Source of the DNA: Pseudonocardia endophytica
GTDB taxonomy: Bacteria; Actinomycetota; Actinomycetes; Mycobacteriales; Pseudonocardiaceae
Direction: 5' to 3'
Length of the DNA stretch: 64,000 nucleotides
Assembly (NCBI RefSeq): GCF_004339565.1
Contig: NZ_SMFZ01000001.1
Span: 496,001 to 560,000 of the forward strand
Shown here: piece by piece, positions 27,401-35,903 of the stretch
Layout of the letters: each line of letters opens with the position of its first letter
Numbering within the stretch: position 1 is the stretch's first letter
Notes under the pieces: model-generated
Databases searched by the model: none
What the model was told of the DNA's origin: nothing
The model's input: the letters and a program-made list of their open reading frames with translations, nothing else
Translations under genes and position numbers: made by a program

Positions 27401-28567
27401 CTACTCGACGACGGCGGCTAGGACCAGATCCGAGAGCTTCTGGCACCGCACGATGTGGTCGGTGTCCTCCAGGATCCCCGTTGTGAGCATCGCGAAGGTG
27501 AGGTCGCGCTCGGGGTCGACCCAGAAGATCGTGCTGCCCGCGCCCCACCCGCCGTAGCTGCGCGAGCTCGCCAGGTTCGGCAGCGGACCTGGGGTGAGCG
27601 CCTCGCCCCGGACGAAGAACCCCAGCCCCACCGTCGCCGGCCAGGGCTGCCAGTTCCGGATGTCGACGGCGTAGTTGAACAGCGAGTTCACCTTGTCACC
27701 GGTCCAGTTCCGGGTGGCCAGGTCGATGGTGGCCGGGGAGAGGATCCGGTTCTCACCGGCGACTCCGCCGGCCCGCAGCATCTCCGCGAACCGCCACAGG
27801 TCGTGGATCGACGTGATGCCGCCGCCACCGGGCATCTCGGTGCCCTCGGCAGTGATGAGGCCACCGACGGCCTCGATCTCGGCGGCGTGGAATATGCCCG
27901 ACGGCCGCGAGTAGCGCTGCACGACCGGGGCGATCGGGCGGCCGTCGCCCGACGGGCCGAGCGACGTGTCAGCCATGCCGACCGGGTCGAACAGCTCGTC
28001 CTGCAGGACCTGGCGCAGCGTGCGCTTGTCCGGGTCCACCGCGACGAGCACCGACGCAAGCACCGCGTGCGCGCCGAGCAGCGAGTAGATAACCTGCGTG
28101 CCCGGTTCGGACTCCGGGGCCGTGCCCGAGACGTACTCCGCCCACTTCTGGTACTGGGCCAGATCCTCCGGAGGCAGCGGCGCCACCCCGGAGAAGACGC
28201 CGCTGGTGTGGGTCAGCACGTGCCAGAGCGCGACCCGGTTCTTGCCGCGCTGCCCGAACTCCGGGAGCACCTCGACGATCGGCTGGGTGAGCTGCAGCAG
28301 CCCCCGTTCGACGAAGCTCAGCGCGACGACGTTGAGAAACTGCTTGTTGACCGACATCGTCAGCAGAAGGTCGGTCTGCTTGATCGGCTGCTGTGTCTGC
28401 CGGTCGAAGTACCCGACCTCCTCCAGCGCAGCCAGTTGGCCGTTGCGGCCGACGGCGACGAGTGCTCCGTCGTAGGTCCCCTCGGTGACGTCGGCGTCCA
28501 GCGCGTCGTGCAGACGCTGCAGACGGGTCGGGTCGAACCCCACAGACTCAGGTGCGGCCACCTGCAT
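27401..28567 (-). CDS. Serine beta-lactamase-fold hydrolase (class C / EstB-like)
   Basis: 388 aa. The catalytic SxxK motif is SVNK (72-75); the Tyr of the second motif is in QVIYSLLG; WHVLTHTSG and GWGAGSTIFWVDP (replacing the KTG box) are typical of esterase-like members rather than true beta-lactamases. No signal peptide is present, so it should be cytoplasmic, arguing against antibiotic defence. It lies upstream of the AraC/SDR/esterase group with a 217-bp gap and may be a second esterase of the same pathway. Confidence 0.85.
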   Translation of the reverse strand: MQVAAPESVGFDPTRLQRLHDALDADVTEGTYDGALVAVGRNGQLAALEEVGYFDRQTQQPIKQTDLLLTMSVNKQFLNVVALSFVERGLLQLTQPIVEVLPEFGQRGKNRVALWHVLTHTSGVFSGVAPLPPEDLAQYQKWAEYVSGTAPESEPGTQVIYSLLGAHAVLASVLVAVDPDKRTLRQVLQDELFDPVGMADTSLGPSGDGRPIAPVVQRYSRPSGIFHAAEIEAVGGLITAEGTEMPGGGGITSIHDLWRFAEMLRAGGVAGENRILSPATIDLATRNWTGDKVNSLFNYAVDIRNWQPWPATVGLGFFVRGEALTPGPLPNLASSRSYGGWGAGSTIFWVDPERDLTFAMLTTGILEDTDHIVRCQKLSDLVLAAVVE

Positions 28568-29052
28568 GATCGCTTCCCTCCTGCTCAGCTCTGAGCGGGC
28601 GTGGCATCTGACGACGTCAGAATCACCACGAGCGGCCGGCGAAGGTATCCCGCGACCGGCCAGACTCTTACGAGTTGTGGCCGCGCGAGTCCTCGCCGTG
28701 GCACACCCGTCCGACTCCGACCCTGCCGGCCGGGCACGAACCCAGCTGGTCTACAGCAACGCCATCGCCAGGCACCGAGTCTGGCCGGCCAACCGCCACC
28801 TCTGCGGGCACCCAGCTCGTGATCACCGGGCAGTAGCGCGGGAGGCCGTGTCCGTCGCTGTCGCTGGCGACCAGGCCCGGCGGACGCGTGAAGGGTCGTG
28901 GGCGTGGAACGACGGTCGAGTGACAGTGCTCGACATCGCGGCAGCCAGGCGTGATCACCGGCTCGGCCGGGAGGCAGTTTGGTCGCCGTGCGTGTCGAGC
29001 GCGACCCGGGCCAGGAACCGACCCGAGCCACGAGCCGCCCGCGCAGATCCGG
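28568..29052. other. Gene-free spacer with repeats
   Basis: No convincing gene. It contains a CTGAC-GAC-GTCAG dyad (about 28610-28622), two imperfect direct copies of a GTGATCACCGG...GGGAGGC block (about 28817-28847 and 28950-28977), and the first copy of the 28-bp repeat described separately. The spacer leads directly into the resolvase remnant. Confidence 0.5.
28907..28934 (+). repeat. 28-bp dispersed repeat, copy 1
   Basis: Core GGTCGAGTGACAGTG (28914-28928), flanked by GAACG on the left and TCGAC on the right. It matches the copy at 31719-31746 at 25 of 28 positions in the same orientation. The two copies bracket a resolvase remnant and three paralogous membrane-protein genes. Confidence 0.6.
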
Positions 29053-29516
29053 TCACGAGCGGTCGATCGTGGTGGGTAGCGGCAGCCCGGACCTCCCGGG
29101 CAGCTGGGTGGCGTCGTCGGCGGCGAGCGCCTCGGCCTGCACCGTGCGGATCAGCGCGGCGCGGCCGCCTCCGTCAGGGCGTAATTCGGGAACGTGCTTG
29201 TACAGCGTCGTACGCGGCACCCCCCAACAGCCGCGCGATCGACGCCACCGGGCGATTCAGCAGCAGCCGGGCCTGCCGGGCCTGGTCGACGTCACTCAGC
29301 GAGCGCCCCAGCCGGGACAGCTCGGTGACCACGACCAGGTCCCCGGGCCGGACGTAGTCCATACAGGCGAGCAGCTCCGGGCGGGCCCCATCCCGGCCGG
29401 AGAGCTTGTCGTGAAGATCCGCTCGCAGCCGCCGTCCGCAGCTGGGTGATCTGCCGGTCGAGGCGCTGCCCGTGGGTCGAGGCCCGCCCGTAGCCGACAA
29501 GCACCCCCGACGTCAT
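29053..29516 (-). pseudogene. Decayed serine recombinase (Tn3-type resolvase/invertase)
   Basis: Starting at ATG 29516, the frame reads VLVGYGRASTHGQRLDRQ, the catalytic-serine end of a resolvase. After frameshifts another frame gives DKLSGRDGARPELL and DLVVVTELSRLGRSL (active-site Arg region). About 80 residues, including the long E helix, are then missing; the helix-turn-helix tail follows (PVASIARLLG, then after a one-base shift VPRTTLYKHVPELRPD) to a stop at 29053. At least three frame disruptions plus an internal deletion make it non-functional. It marks a former mobile element. Confidence 0.85.
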
Positions 29517-29646
29517 GACCGGCTCGGGTGTGACCAGCGACCGCTGCTCACTCCCGGGGTCCTCAGGCACAAATCGAACCGTACGGTAAACGGCGAACCG
29601 CAGAGTAGTTGGACACACGAGTCGTGCCGACCGGTGAGGTCGGGGA

Positions 29647-30231
29647 TCAGATACTGATGGCGCGGACGGACCGCTCGTGGCGCAGCTGCAGCAGCAGCGA
29701 CCCGACCATGGCGACGCTCACGACGCCCGCGACACCGAGCTGGAACCAGAAGAACCCCGACCCCAGCTCCCCAGCCGCAGTGGTGGTCACCTGCGACCAG
29801 GCGACTGCGGGCATGAGCGCGAGGAAGAAGAGCGCCCGGCGGTTCGCGGCGGTCGCCGCGACCGCGTACGGCCGGTGCTCGGGATCGATCGAATCGCCAC
29901 GGCGCAGTGCTCGCCCGACGGCCCGCCGCTCGGCCGGGGTGAGCGCCCACGCCAGCTCATTCACCCGCGTTCGGTTCCGCGGGTGCGGCTTGGACGTGAA
30001 CCGCCACGCCAGCACCGCCGGCGACACGGTGAACAAGACCGTCGCCACGGCCACGGCGCCCTGCCCGAAGGAGATCGAGCCGGCGCTGCGTACGGCCACG
30101 ACCAGGTCGCCGACCGAGAACCCCGCCAACGCGAGACCGAACACGAGATACGCCCGCGGCAGCCACCTCCACAGCGGACCCGGCCCCGTCAGCTCCACCC
30201 GCTCCGACGGCGGGGGCGACTCACTGGTCAT
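29647..30231 (-). CDS. Four-helix membrane protein with RALRRGD motif, paralog 1
   Basis: 194 aa from ATG 30231 with GGAG upstream. Hydrophobic segments lie near 27-47, 57-76, 132-148 and 158-178. Between helices 2 and 3 is a basic cytoplasmic-type loop with RRAVGRALRRGDSIDPEH (about 102-119) and an Ala-rich helix. The two neighbouring genes have the same layout and motif. It follows paralog 2 by 26 bp on the same strand. I do not recognise the family; function unknown. Confidence 0.7.
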   Translation of the reverse strand: MTSESPPPSERVELTGPGPLWRWLPRAYLVFGLALAGFSVGDLVVAVRSAGSISFGQGAVAVATVLFTVSPAVLAWRFTSKPHPRNRTRVNELAWALTPAERRAVGRALRRGDSIDPEHRPYAVAATAANRRALFFLALMPAVAWSQVTTTAAGELGSGFFWFQLGVAGVVSVAMVGSLLLQLRHERSVRAISI

Positions 30232-30257
30232 CGCCGGCTCCTTCGGCGTTGCTGCGC

Positions 30258-30974
30258 TCACGGTGGGCCCTGACCCGGATCGTCCTCCGGTCGGCGCGGC
30301 CGATCCGGGGTCGACGTGCCCGTCGTGAGGCTGGCCAGGTGCTCGAGCCGTGGCACGGCCGCGACGATCTGAACCTGCGATCGGAGCAACGCGATCCCCG
30401 CAGCGAGGTAGACCACCACGAACCCGGCCGTGCCCCACGGGGACGTGCCGCCCACGAGCCACCCGGCCCCGAGCAGCACCACCGCCAGGACCACGACCAC
30501 CGCGGTGAACCACCGCCGTCGACGGGCCGCGGCGACGTGCCGAGCGGTGCGCAACGCCAACCGCTCCTGCCCGGCCGGGATCGGATCACCACGGCGGATC
30601 GCCCGCACCAGATCCCTCCGCGCGACAGCACTGTCGAGCTCCCACAGCGGCGAACGCGCCAGCATCGGCCAACCGCGACGCCGCAGCCGCACGAACCCCC
30701 ACACCAGGACCGCCGCCGCCACCGCGGTCACCAGCAACCACACGACCACTACCCCGCCCAGCGCCACGAGCTTGGTCGCCAGATCAGCCTCGGGGTCGAC
30801 CTGCGCCAGGACCAGCACCGCGCCGCTCATGAACGCCGCCAGCAGGACCACCACCCCGGCGAGGGCGGACGGCCGCAGCAGCTCGCGTCGTTCCCGCGCG
30901 GCGGCCGCCCGCTCGACCTCAGCGACGTCGACCGCGGCGTCGGACACGCCGTAGCCTCTCGACCGATCACCCAT
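30258..30974 (-). CDS. Four-helix membrane protein with RAIRRGD motif, paralog 2
   Basis: 238 aa from ATG 30974. An acidic/basic helical head of about 35 residues precedes helices near 38-57 and 70-95. The loop has RRDLVRAIRRGDPI (about 119-132); helices 3 and 4 are near 155-172 and 183-198, and a Pro/Asp-rich tail ends the protein. It shares topology and the RRGD loop with the genes on both sides and is the first gene of the leftward pair. It diverges from paralog 3 across 127 bp. Confidence 0.7.
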   Translation of the reverse strand: MGDRSRGYGVSDAAVDVAEVERAAAARERRELLRPSALAGVVVLLAAFMSGAVLVLAQVDPEADLATKLVALGGVVVVWLLVTAVAAAVLVWGFVRLRRRGWPMLARSPLWELDSAVARRDLVRAIRRGDPIPAGQERLALRTARHVAAARRRRWFTAVVVVLAVVLLGAGWLVGGTSPWGTAGFVVVYLAAGIALLRSQVQIVAAVPRLEHLASLTTGTSTPDRPRRPEDDPGQGPP

Positions 30975-31101
30975 CCGCCCAGTGTCACCGATCTTCCCGG
31001 TTTGTGTCACCTGCTCCCGTCGGTGCGGGTTACGGTCCCGGGTGATGGATGCGTTCCGCATGGGCCGCCGCGGCCGGTCTCGACGGCACAGGTAGCCGGC
31101 G

Positions 31102-31719
31102 ATGGCCAACTCTCCCGAGAACGCGCAGCCGGCCCGAGTCGAGTCGGGCTGGTTTCGCTGGCTATGGCGGTGGACGCCGCTCCAGTTCGGTGTGGCGGTG
31201 ACGGTCTTCGGGGCGCTGCGGCTGGTACCGGCGGCCCTGGTCGATCCGCTGCTGTGGGTCGTGCTCGGGGTGGTCGCACTGATCATTGTCGTGGGTTTCG
31301 TGCTCGTGTTCGGGGCGCTGTTCTCCGGCAGGCCGGCGAGCGGGTCGCCGCCGGTGGATTCCGCGTGGGAACGGTTGAGCCACACCCAGCGGCGCGGTAT
31401 CTCGCGAGCACTACGGCGGGGCGATCCCATCGAGCCGGAGCATCACGCGGTCGCGGCCCGGGTTGCCGAGCGCTCCATCCGCGCCGCGCTGCCCCAGGCG
31501 ACCGCCCAGGGTGCGCTCGGCGCGCTGTGGCTGGTCAACGGCGGCCACGAGGACTGGTGGGCCAACCCCCAGACCATCGCCGGCCTGGTGTTCACGGCGC
31601 TCGGAGCGGGCTTCGCATGGTGGGTGTCTCGGCTGCGACGGTCACTGACCCGTCTACAGGCCCAACAGCCAATCGAGAACGGCAGTCACCACCTCGACGA
31701 CGACACCGGAAACCTCTAG
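31102..31719 (+). CDS. Four-helix membrane protein with RALRRGD motif, paralog 3
   Basis: 205 aa, ATG 31102. Helices lie near 25-45 and 48-72; the loop contains RRGISRALRRGDPIEPEH (about 98-115) and is followed by an Ala-rich amphipathic helix and two weaker hydrophobic segments (about 137-150 and 158-175). It runs opposite to paralogs 1 and 2, so the three form a divergent cluster. Its TAG stop touches the second copy of the 28-bp repeat. Confidence 0.7.
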   Translation: MANSPENAQPARVESGWFRWLWRWTPLQFGVAVTVFGALRLVPAALVDPLLWVVLGVVALIIVVGFVLVFGALFSGRPASGSPPVDSAWERLSHTQRRGISRALRRGDPIEPEHHAVAARVAERSIRAALPQATAQGALGALWLVNGGHEDWWANPQTIAGLVFTALGAGFAWWVSRLRRSLTRLQAQQPIENGSHHLDDDTGNL

Positions 31720-31746
31720 AACGCTGGTCGAGTGACAGTGATCGAC
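31719..31746 (+). repeat. 28-bp dispersed repeat, copy 2
   Basis: GAACG-CT-GGTCGAGTGACAGTG-A-TCGAC; 25 of 28 identical to the copy at 28907, with differences at the two spacer bases and one base after the core. It begins at the final base of the paralog 3 stop codon. Confidence 0.6.
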
Positions 31747-31785
31747 TAGTGGAGTCGTCCCTACGGCGCTGGTCGGGCACACCCC

Positions 31786-31929
31786 TCAGCGGTAGCCGGT
31801 GGTATCGGCCGGTTTGCCCGGCCTGGAGACCTCGTCGATGTAGCGCCACGCGTCCGGGTAGGAGCCGTCGAGGTCGGTTCGGCCGTTGATCCGCCCAGGC
31901 TCGCCGGAGGAGGTAGACGCGGCGTTCCA
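31786..31929 (-). pseudogene. Possible 3' remnant of an unidentified gene
   Basis: An open stretch of 47 codons without a start, ending at TGA 31786, reads GRINGRTDLDGSYPDAW then RYIDEVSRPGKPADTTGYR. Composition is protein-like rather than shadow-like. The upstream part appears to be lost against the protease gene. No family assigned. Confidence 0.25.
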
Positions 31930-31944
31930 GCGGTGTTGTTGCGA

Positions 31945-32853
31945 TCACGGGGCTCCGAGCAGCGATACCAGTACAGGGAGCGCGTTGAGAGCGCCGTGCA
32001 CGGTGAGCAGTGGCCACATGCGTCGGTAGCGGCTCCACAGCAGCCCGAGCAGGACGCCCGTGGCCGCGTGGGCGACCAGTACCGAGGCGAGATCGAGGTC
32101 GAGGCGACCGACACCCTGGATCGCCGCGTGCCACGCGGACCACAGCAACGTGGCGAGAACGATTCCTGGCCAGCGTCCCAGAAGCCATTCGATCCGGCTT
32201 TGCAACCACCGACGGTAGAAGTACTCCTCCACCACCGCGTTCAGGATGAATCCGCCGATGAGCGCTATCACCAATTGGGCTCCAGGAACGGCGGGCGCAG
32301 GAGAGCTTGCCCATGTCGGCCCGTTGACCAGCAGCGCGATCATCATCCAGACCGTCACCGCGGCTGTGGCCGCCAGGGCGGCTGTGGGGCCTGCGGCGGG
32401 CAGTGGCGGCCGTGTGCTCAGGGCGCTGCGGAACCAGCGAAATGTCAGGAGCGGCAGGATGACCAGGAGCAGGACCTTGCCGCCGGTGTGGGCGGCTTCG
32501 GCGCCACCCGCGGCGATCAAGGCGGCTGTGAAGGCGACGGCGGAGGCCGCGAGAATCAGCGTCTCGCCCCGCACGGCTAAGCGCAGCTCACCGGTGGAGA
32601 CGTCGGAGGGTATGGGGTCGCGTCTCCACGGCATCATCGCCACGACCAGGCTCGCGGCGAGGGCGGGCAGCCAGCGCCACCACACCGGCTCGGTGTCCGC
32701 CCGGTCCGCGCTGACCCGGACTCCGGTGATGCCGTGTATCAGCAGCCACGCCATGGCGAGCGCGACGATCACGACACCGGCGACCGCGGCGACGACTCCG
32801 TACCTGCGCCGCACGGCGCGGTTCAGAACGATCTCTCCGGCCTCTCTGCTCAT
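31945..32853 (-). CDS. CPBP-family intramembrane metalloprotease (CAAX/Abi-type)
   Basis: 302 aa with about eight hydrophobic segments. The active-site signature is complete: VVEEYFYRR (Glu209, Glu210, Arg214), WHAAI (His242) and VHGALN (second His/Asn near 291). Family members cleave within membranes and take part in bacteriocin self-protection, prenyl-protein-like processing or immunity. It stands alone here, next to the accessory repeat region, so its partner is not evident. Confidence 0.88.
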   Translation of the reverse strand: MSREAGEIVLNRAVRRRYGVVAAVAGVVIVALAMAWLLIHGITGVRVSADRADTEPVWWRWLPALAASLVVAMMPWRRDPIPSDVSTGELRLAVRGETLILAASAVAFTAALIAAGGAEAAHTGGKVLLLVILPLLTFRWFRSALSTRPPLPAAGPTAALAATAAVTVWMMIALLVNGPTWASSPAPAVPGAQLVIALIGGFILNAVVEEYFYRRWLQSRIEWLLGRWPGIVLATLLWSAWHAAIQGVGRLDLDLASVLVAHAATGVLLGLLWSRYRRMWPLLTVHGALNALPVLVSLLGAP

Positions 32854-33015
32854 CGGCTCTCCGCGTCCCCTTTCTTGCAGATGCCGCGGTGTTCGCCGAG
32901 TACCTGGGCAGGGTGAGGTTGACGCACTCTGCGGTGGGTTCGATCACGGTCGGGTTCGGTGTCGATGCCCCAGTGCTGGGTCGCCTGTGTGGATTCGCCG
33001 GTGCTGGGCATGCGA

Positions 33016-34056
33016 TCAGGTGAGCCGGGCCGCGACGTAGGTGGCGTCGCGGCCGACTCCGAGCAGGGTCGCCGACAGGAAGGTGCGCTGGTTGTCCAGC
33101 CCGACGAAGCCGAGACCGGGGTGGTCGAGCGACACCCCTGCGCGGTGGGCGGGAACCCCCGGTCGGCGATGGCGGTACCTGAGCCCGAGCGGGGCGAGAT
33201 AGTCGAGGGCCGGGCGGTATCCCGTGGCGAGCAGCACCAGATCCACGGCCTCCACGCTGCCGTCCGGCCAGTACAGCGCGCGCCCCTCGGCGCGGACCGG
33301 TAGATCCCGTCGATCCGGGCGACCGGCGTCGATCCTCGCCCGGTAGCCCATGGTGTCGATCACCGGGACGGTGGCGGCGCCGAACCATCGTCCGGCCGGC
33401 ACCCGCCCGGCCAGCGAGAGCACCGTCCAGAAGCGGCTGTCGCCGGGGACCGGATCCTCGGTCGCGTACCGGATCGGCGCCCGGGAGGCGATGCTCACTC
33501 GGGCGTGCTCGGCCAGCTCGCTCGCGATCTGGACCGCGGAGTTGCCCGAACCGACGACGACGATCCGCCGGCCGGCGTACCCGTGGGGCTCGCGATAGTC
33601 GGCAGCGTGGAGCACCGGGCCGGTGTAGCCACGCAAGCCGGGGATGTCGGGACGATGGGGGTTGTCGAACTGGCCGGTGGCGGCGACCACCATCCCCGCG
33701 CCGAGCTCGTCGCCCCGGTCGGTGCGTACGACGAACCGGCTGCCGTGGCGGGTCACCGCTTCGACCCGGGTTCGGGTGCGTACCTCGCAGTCGAGCGTGG
33801 CGGCGTAGTCGCGCAGGTAGCCGGCCATCTCGTCACGTGACGGGAAGTAGGCGTCGTCGGCGGGAAACGGCCGGCCGGGCAGAGCGTTGAGCCCGGCAGG
33901 GGTGAACAACCGCAGACTCTCGTAGTAGCGACTCCACGAGCCGGTCGGATCGACGTGGGCCTCGATCAGCACCGGGCGGACGCCGCGCCGTGCGAGCGCG
34001 CCCGCTGCCGCGAGCCCGGACTGGCCACCACCGACGACGACCGCCCCCACTGACAT
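33016..34056 (-). CDS. FAD-dependent monooxygenase/oxidoreductase (CzcO/FMO-like)
   Basis: 346 aa. FAD-binding GGGQSG at 9-14, ESLRLFTPAGLNALPG, the FMO-like GQFDNPHRPDIPG, then NADPH-binding GSGNSAVQIASEL, and C-terminal LLATGYRP. This matches CzcO/YUCCA-like single-component flavin monooxygenases, which oxygenate small amines, sulfides or ketones, or reduce metal-related compounds. It is an isolated leftward gene; upstream (34057-34259) nothing coding is seen. Confidence 0.87.
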   Translation of the reverse strand: MSVGAVVVGGGQSGLAAAGALARRGVRPVLIEAHVDPTGSWSRYYESLRLFTPAGLNALPGRPFPADDAYFPSRDEMAGYLRDYAATLDCEVRTRTRVEAVTRHGSRFVVRTDRGDELGAGMVVAATGQFDNPHRPDIPGLRGYTGPVLHAADYREPHGYAGRRIVVVGSGNSAVQIASELAEHARVSIASRAPIRYATEDPVPGDSRFWTVLSLAGRVPAGRWFGAATVPVIDTMGYRARIDAGRPDRRDLPVRAEGRALYWPDGSVEAVDLVLLATGYRPALDYLAPLGLRYRHRRPGVPAHRAGVSLDHPGLGFVGLDNQRTFLSATLLGVGRDATYVAARLT

Positions 34057-34259
34057 GCGAGCTATTTACCCATAGCACCTAAAATCGACATAACGGATAT
34101 GGGATTCCTGCTAGCTCGCGGTCCACCGCCTGGGCAGCGCGTCGCACCGCCCGCGGCCAACTTGGCGTCGTGTCGTAATGGACGCGACGAAGGCCTGCGC
34201 ATGACTCTGCCCGCGCTGGAGCACGACACCCGGCTGCCCGGTCGCCTCGGTGAGTGTCG

Positions 34260-34838
34260 TCAAGCCGATTGGCCCACTGTCGTCAGTGAGGATGACCCCG
34301 CTGACGGAGGCGGGGAGGCGCTGACGAAAGGGACTTGATGGGGTCTGGTGCTAGGGACCTCCTGGTCGAGTAGATCTCGCTGCGGCTCACCGAGCTGGGT
34401 CAGCCGGCGTTCGTTAACGCTCGTGTCGGCGTTGGGACGCGGTTCGATGAGGTCCCAGCGGTTGCCGGAGATGTCGAGAAAGACCGCGAAGCGACCATAG
34501 GGCTCGGCCCGGGGCTCAGTGACGAACTCGACGCCGAGCGATCGCATGCGCTCGTAGTGGGCGTCGAAGTCGTCGACCTCAAGGGAGAAGCCGACACGGC
34601 CGGCGTGCTGGTCACCAAGTACTGACAGCTGGCGACCACCATCGACCTGGGCGAGCAGGAGTCCGGTCTGTGCGCTCGCAGGGCGGACGACCACCCATCG
34701 CTTCGTGCGGCCGTCGTTGGTGAAGGCAGCAGAATCCTCGATGAGCTCGAACCCCAGTAGTCCAGTGAAGAATCTGATCGTCGCGTCGTAGTCCCTGATC
34801 ATGATCGTGGTGAGCTGCAGGAATGCCATGCTGGCCAT
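34260..34838 (-). CDS. VOC-superfamily (glyoxalase-like) protein with odd C-terminal tail
   Basis: 192 aa from ATG 34838 (Met4 at 34829 is an alternative). Paired beta-alpha-beta-beta-beta units: TTIMIRDYDATIRFFTGLLGFE and GFSLEVDDFDAHYERMRSLGVE, ending in ISGNRWDLIEP where a metal-ligand Glu is expected. The VOC domain is complete by about residue 135. A further 55 residues (NADTSVNERRL onward) are Ser/Pro-rich and not part of the fold, so the original stop may have been lost. Confidence 0.8.
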   Translation of the reverse strand: MASMAFLQLTTIMIRDYDATIRFFTGLLGFELIEDSAAFTNDGRTKRWVVVRPASAQTGLLLAQVDGGRQLSVLGDQHAGRVGFSLEVDDFDAHYERMRSLGVEFVTEPRAEPYGRFAVFLDISGNRWDLIEPRPNADTSVNERRLTQLGEPQRDLLDQEVPSTRPHQVPFVSASPPPSAGSSSLTTVGQSA

Positions 34839-35246
34839 GGTGTCTCGCCGCGGGCTCGAGCGCCGACGTGGACGGCGGAGGCTTCGGTCAGCTCGCTCGG
34901 GCGCTTCGAGCGTGGGCGAGGCGGTAGAGCGTTTCCCGCTGCCAGCAAAGCGACGCTCCACAGAGACGCAGACGATCCTGTGCAGCAAACGAGTGCGAAC
35001 GTCTTGTTGGACAGTCAACGCTATTGGACAACTTATGGACAGGTCGCAGATCCGCTGACGACGAGAACCGCCAAGTCGCCGACCGTGTTCAACTAACGAC
35101 CGATTTCTGAACATCCACTATTCGAGCACGTCCCGGGAGCACGGGCTTCCGATCCGCCGACTGCGCCCGCCGTGTCCCACGAAGATCACAGATTCGGGTC
35201 GCGTTTGCCCTGTCCGGCTGCCCCCGGTAACAGATATTGTGTCCGG

Positions 35247-35807
35247 TTACTCGTTGGTACGCCGCTTGCTCGATGCTTGCTCTAGCATGCGCCGGATGCG
35301 GTCGGTGACCGCCGCAGTGACGCCCCTGACGACCGGTGACGAGCGGACCGATCGAGTGGTTGCGGCGGCGAGGTCGCGAAGGCGTCGGCGCGCACGGTGC
35401 GGTGGGTCCGCCGCCGGTGCCGCCGGTACCATCGACGCGGTGGGCCGCAGTCTATGGGTCAGCGGGCGGGCGGCCGCGCGCCGCGCCTGGCGGATCAAGT
35501 CGTTGTAGGCGGACTGGTGGCGCGGGTTGAACTCGGGCGCGTGGCGCCACAGTTGCTCGTAGACCCGGATGGTGGCCGCGACGGCCGTGTCGTGGTCGAG
35601 CAGGGCGTCGAGCAGTCCCAGCACGGTCGACACGGTGTGGTCGTAGAACGTGACGAACGCGGCCTGGTCACCGCGACCCGCCGCGTGCAGCAGCCTGTCC
35701 AGGGGCGGGCCGTCGAGCTCGGCCCGGCCGGGCGCGAGACCCGGCGGGCGCGCCGACCTCTGGGCCGGGCCCGGTTGGTGCTCCGGTGTGTCCTGTCCTG
35801 ACGCCAC
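35247..35807 (-). CDS. Sigma-70 region-2-only (ECF-like) protein
   Basis: 186 aa from GTG 35807. Residues about 36-112 resemble ECF sigma region 2: LHAAGRGDQAAFVTFYDHT, then VLGLLDALLDHDTAVAATI and RVYEQLWRHAPEFNPRHQSA, where normal ECF factors have EEVxQEVFLxVWR. No region 4 follows; the C-terminal 70 residues are Arg/Ala-rich (RARRRLRDLAAATT). It may bind core polymerase weakly, act as an anti-sigma decoy, or be a degenerate sigma. A GNNT-N15-GGGTAG promoter-like element and a palindrome lie 41-65 bp upstream. Confidence 0.55.
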   Translation of the reverse strand: MASGQDTPEHQPGPAQRSARPPGLAPGRAELDGPPLDRLLHAAGRGDQAAFVTFYDHTVSTVLGLLDALLDHDTAVAATIRVYEQLWRHAPEFNPRHQSAYNDLIRQARRAAARPLTHRLRPTASMVPAAPAADPPHRARRRLRDLAAATTRSVRSSPVVRGVTAAVTDRIRRMLEQASSKRRTNE

Positions 35808-35847
35808 GGCACCCCCAGAAGGTCGCGGCCAGCGTCGCGACGATCTC

Positions 35848-35872
35848 CTACCCGTGTGCGCGGCGCGCACAC
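35848..35872 (-). promoter_or_regulatory. SigB/SigF-like promoter overlapping a 19-bp palindrome
   Basis: On the minus strand GTGT, 15 bp, then GGGTAG (35853-35848) fits GNNT-N14/16-GGGTAY except for the last base. The spacer and -35 box coincide with the perfect inverted repeat GTGTGCGCG-G-CGCGCACAC (35854-35872 on the plus strand), a potential operator. Transcription would begin about 33 nt before the region-2-only sigma gene. Confidence 0.5.
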
Positions 35873-35903
35873 CTCGCCGCGTGGTGAACACTGTCGGGTC
35901 GGG

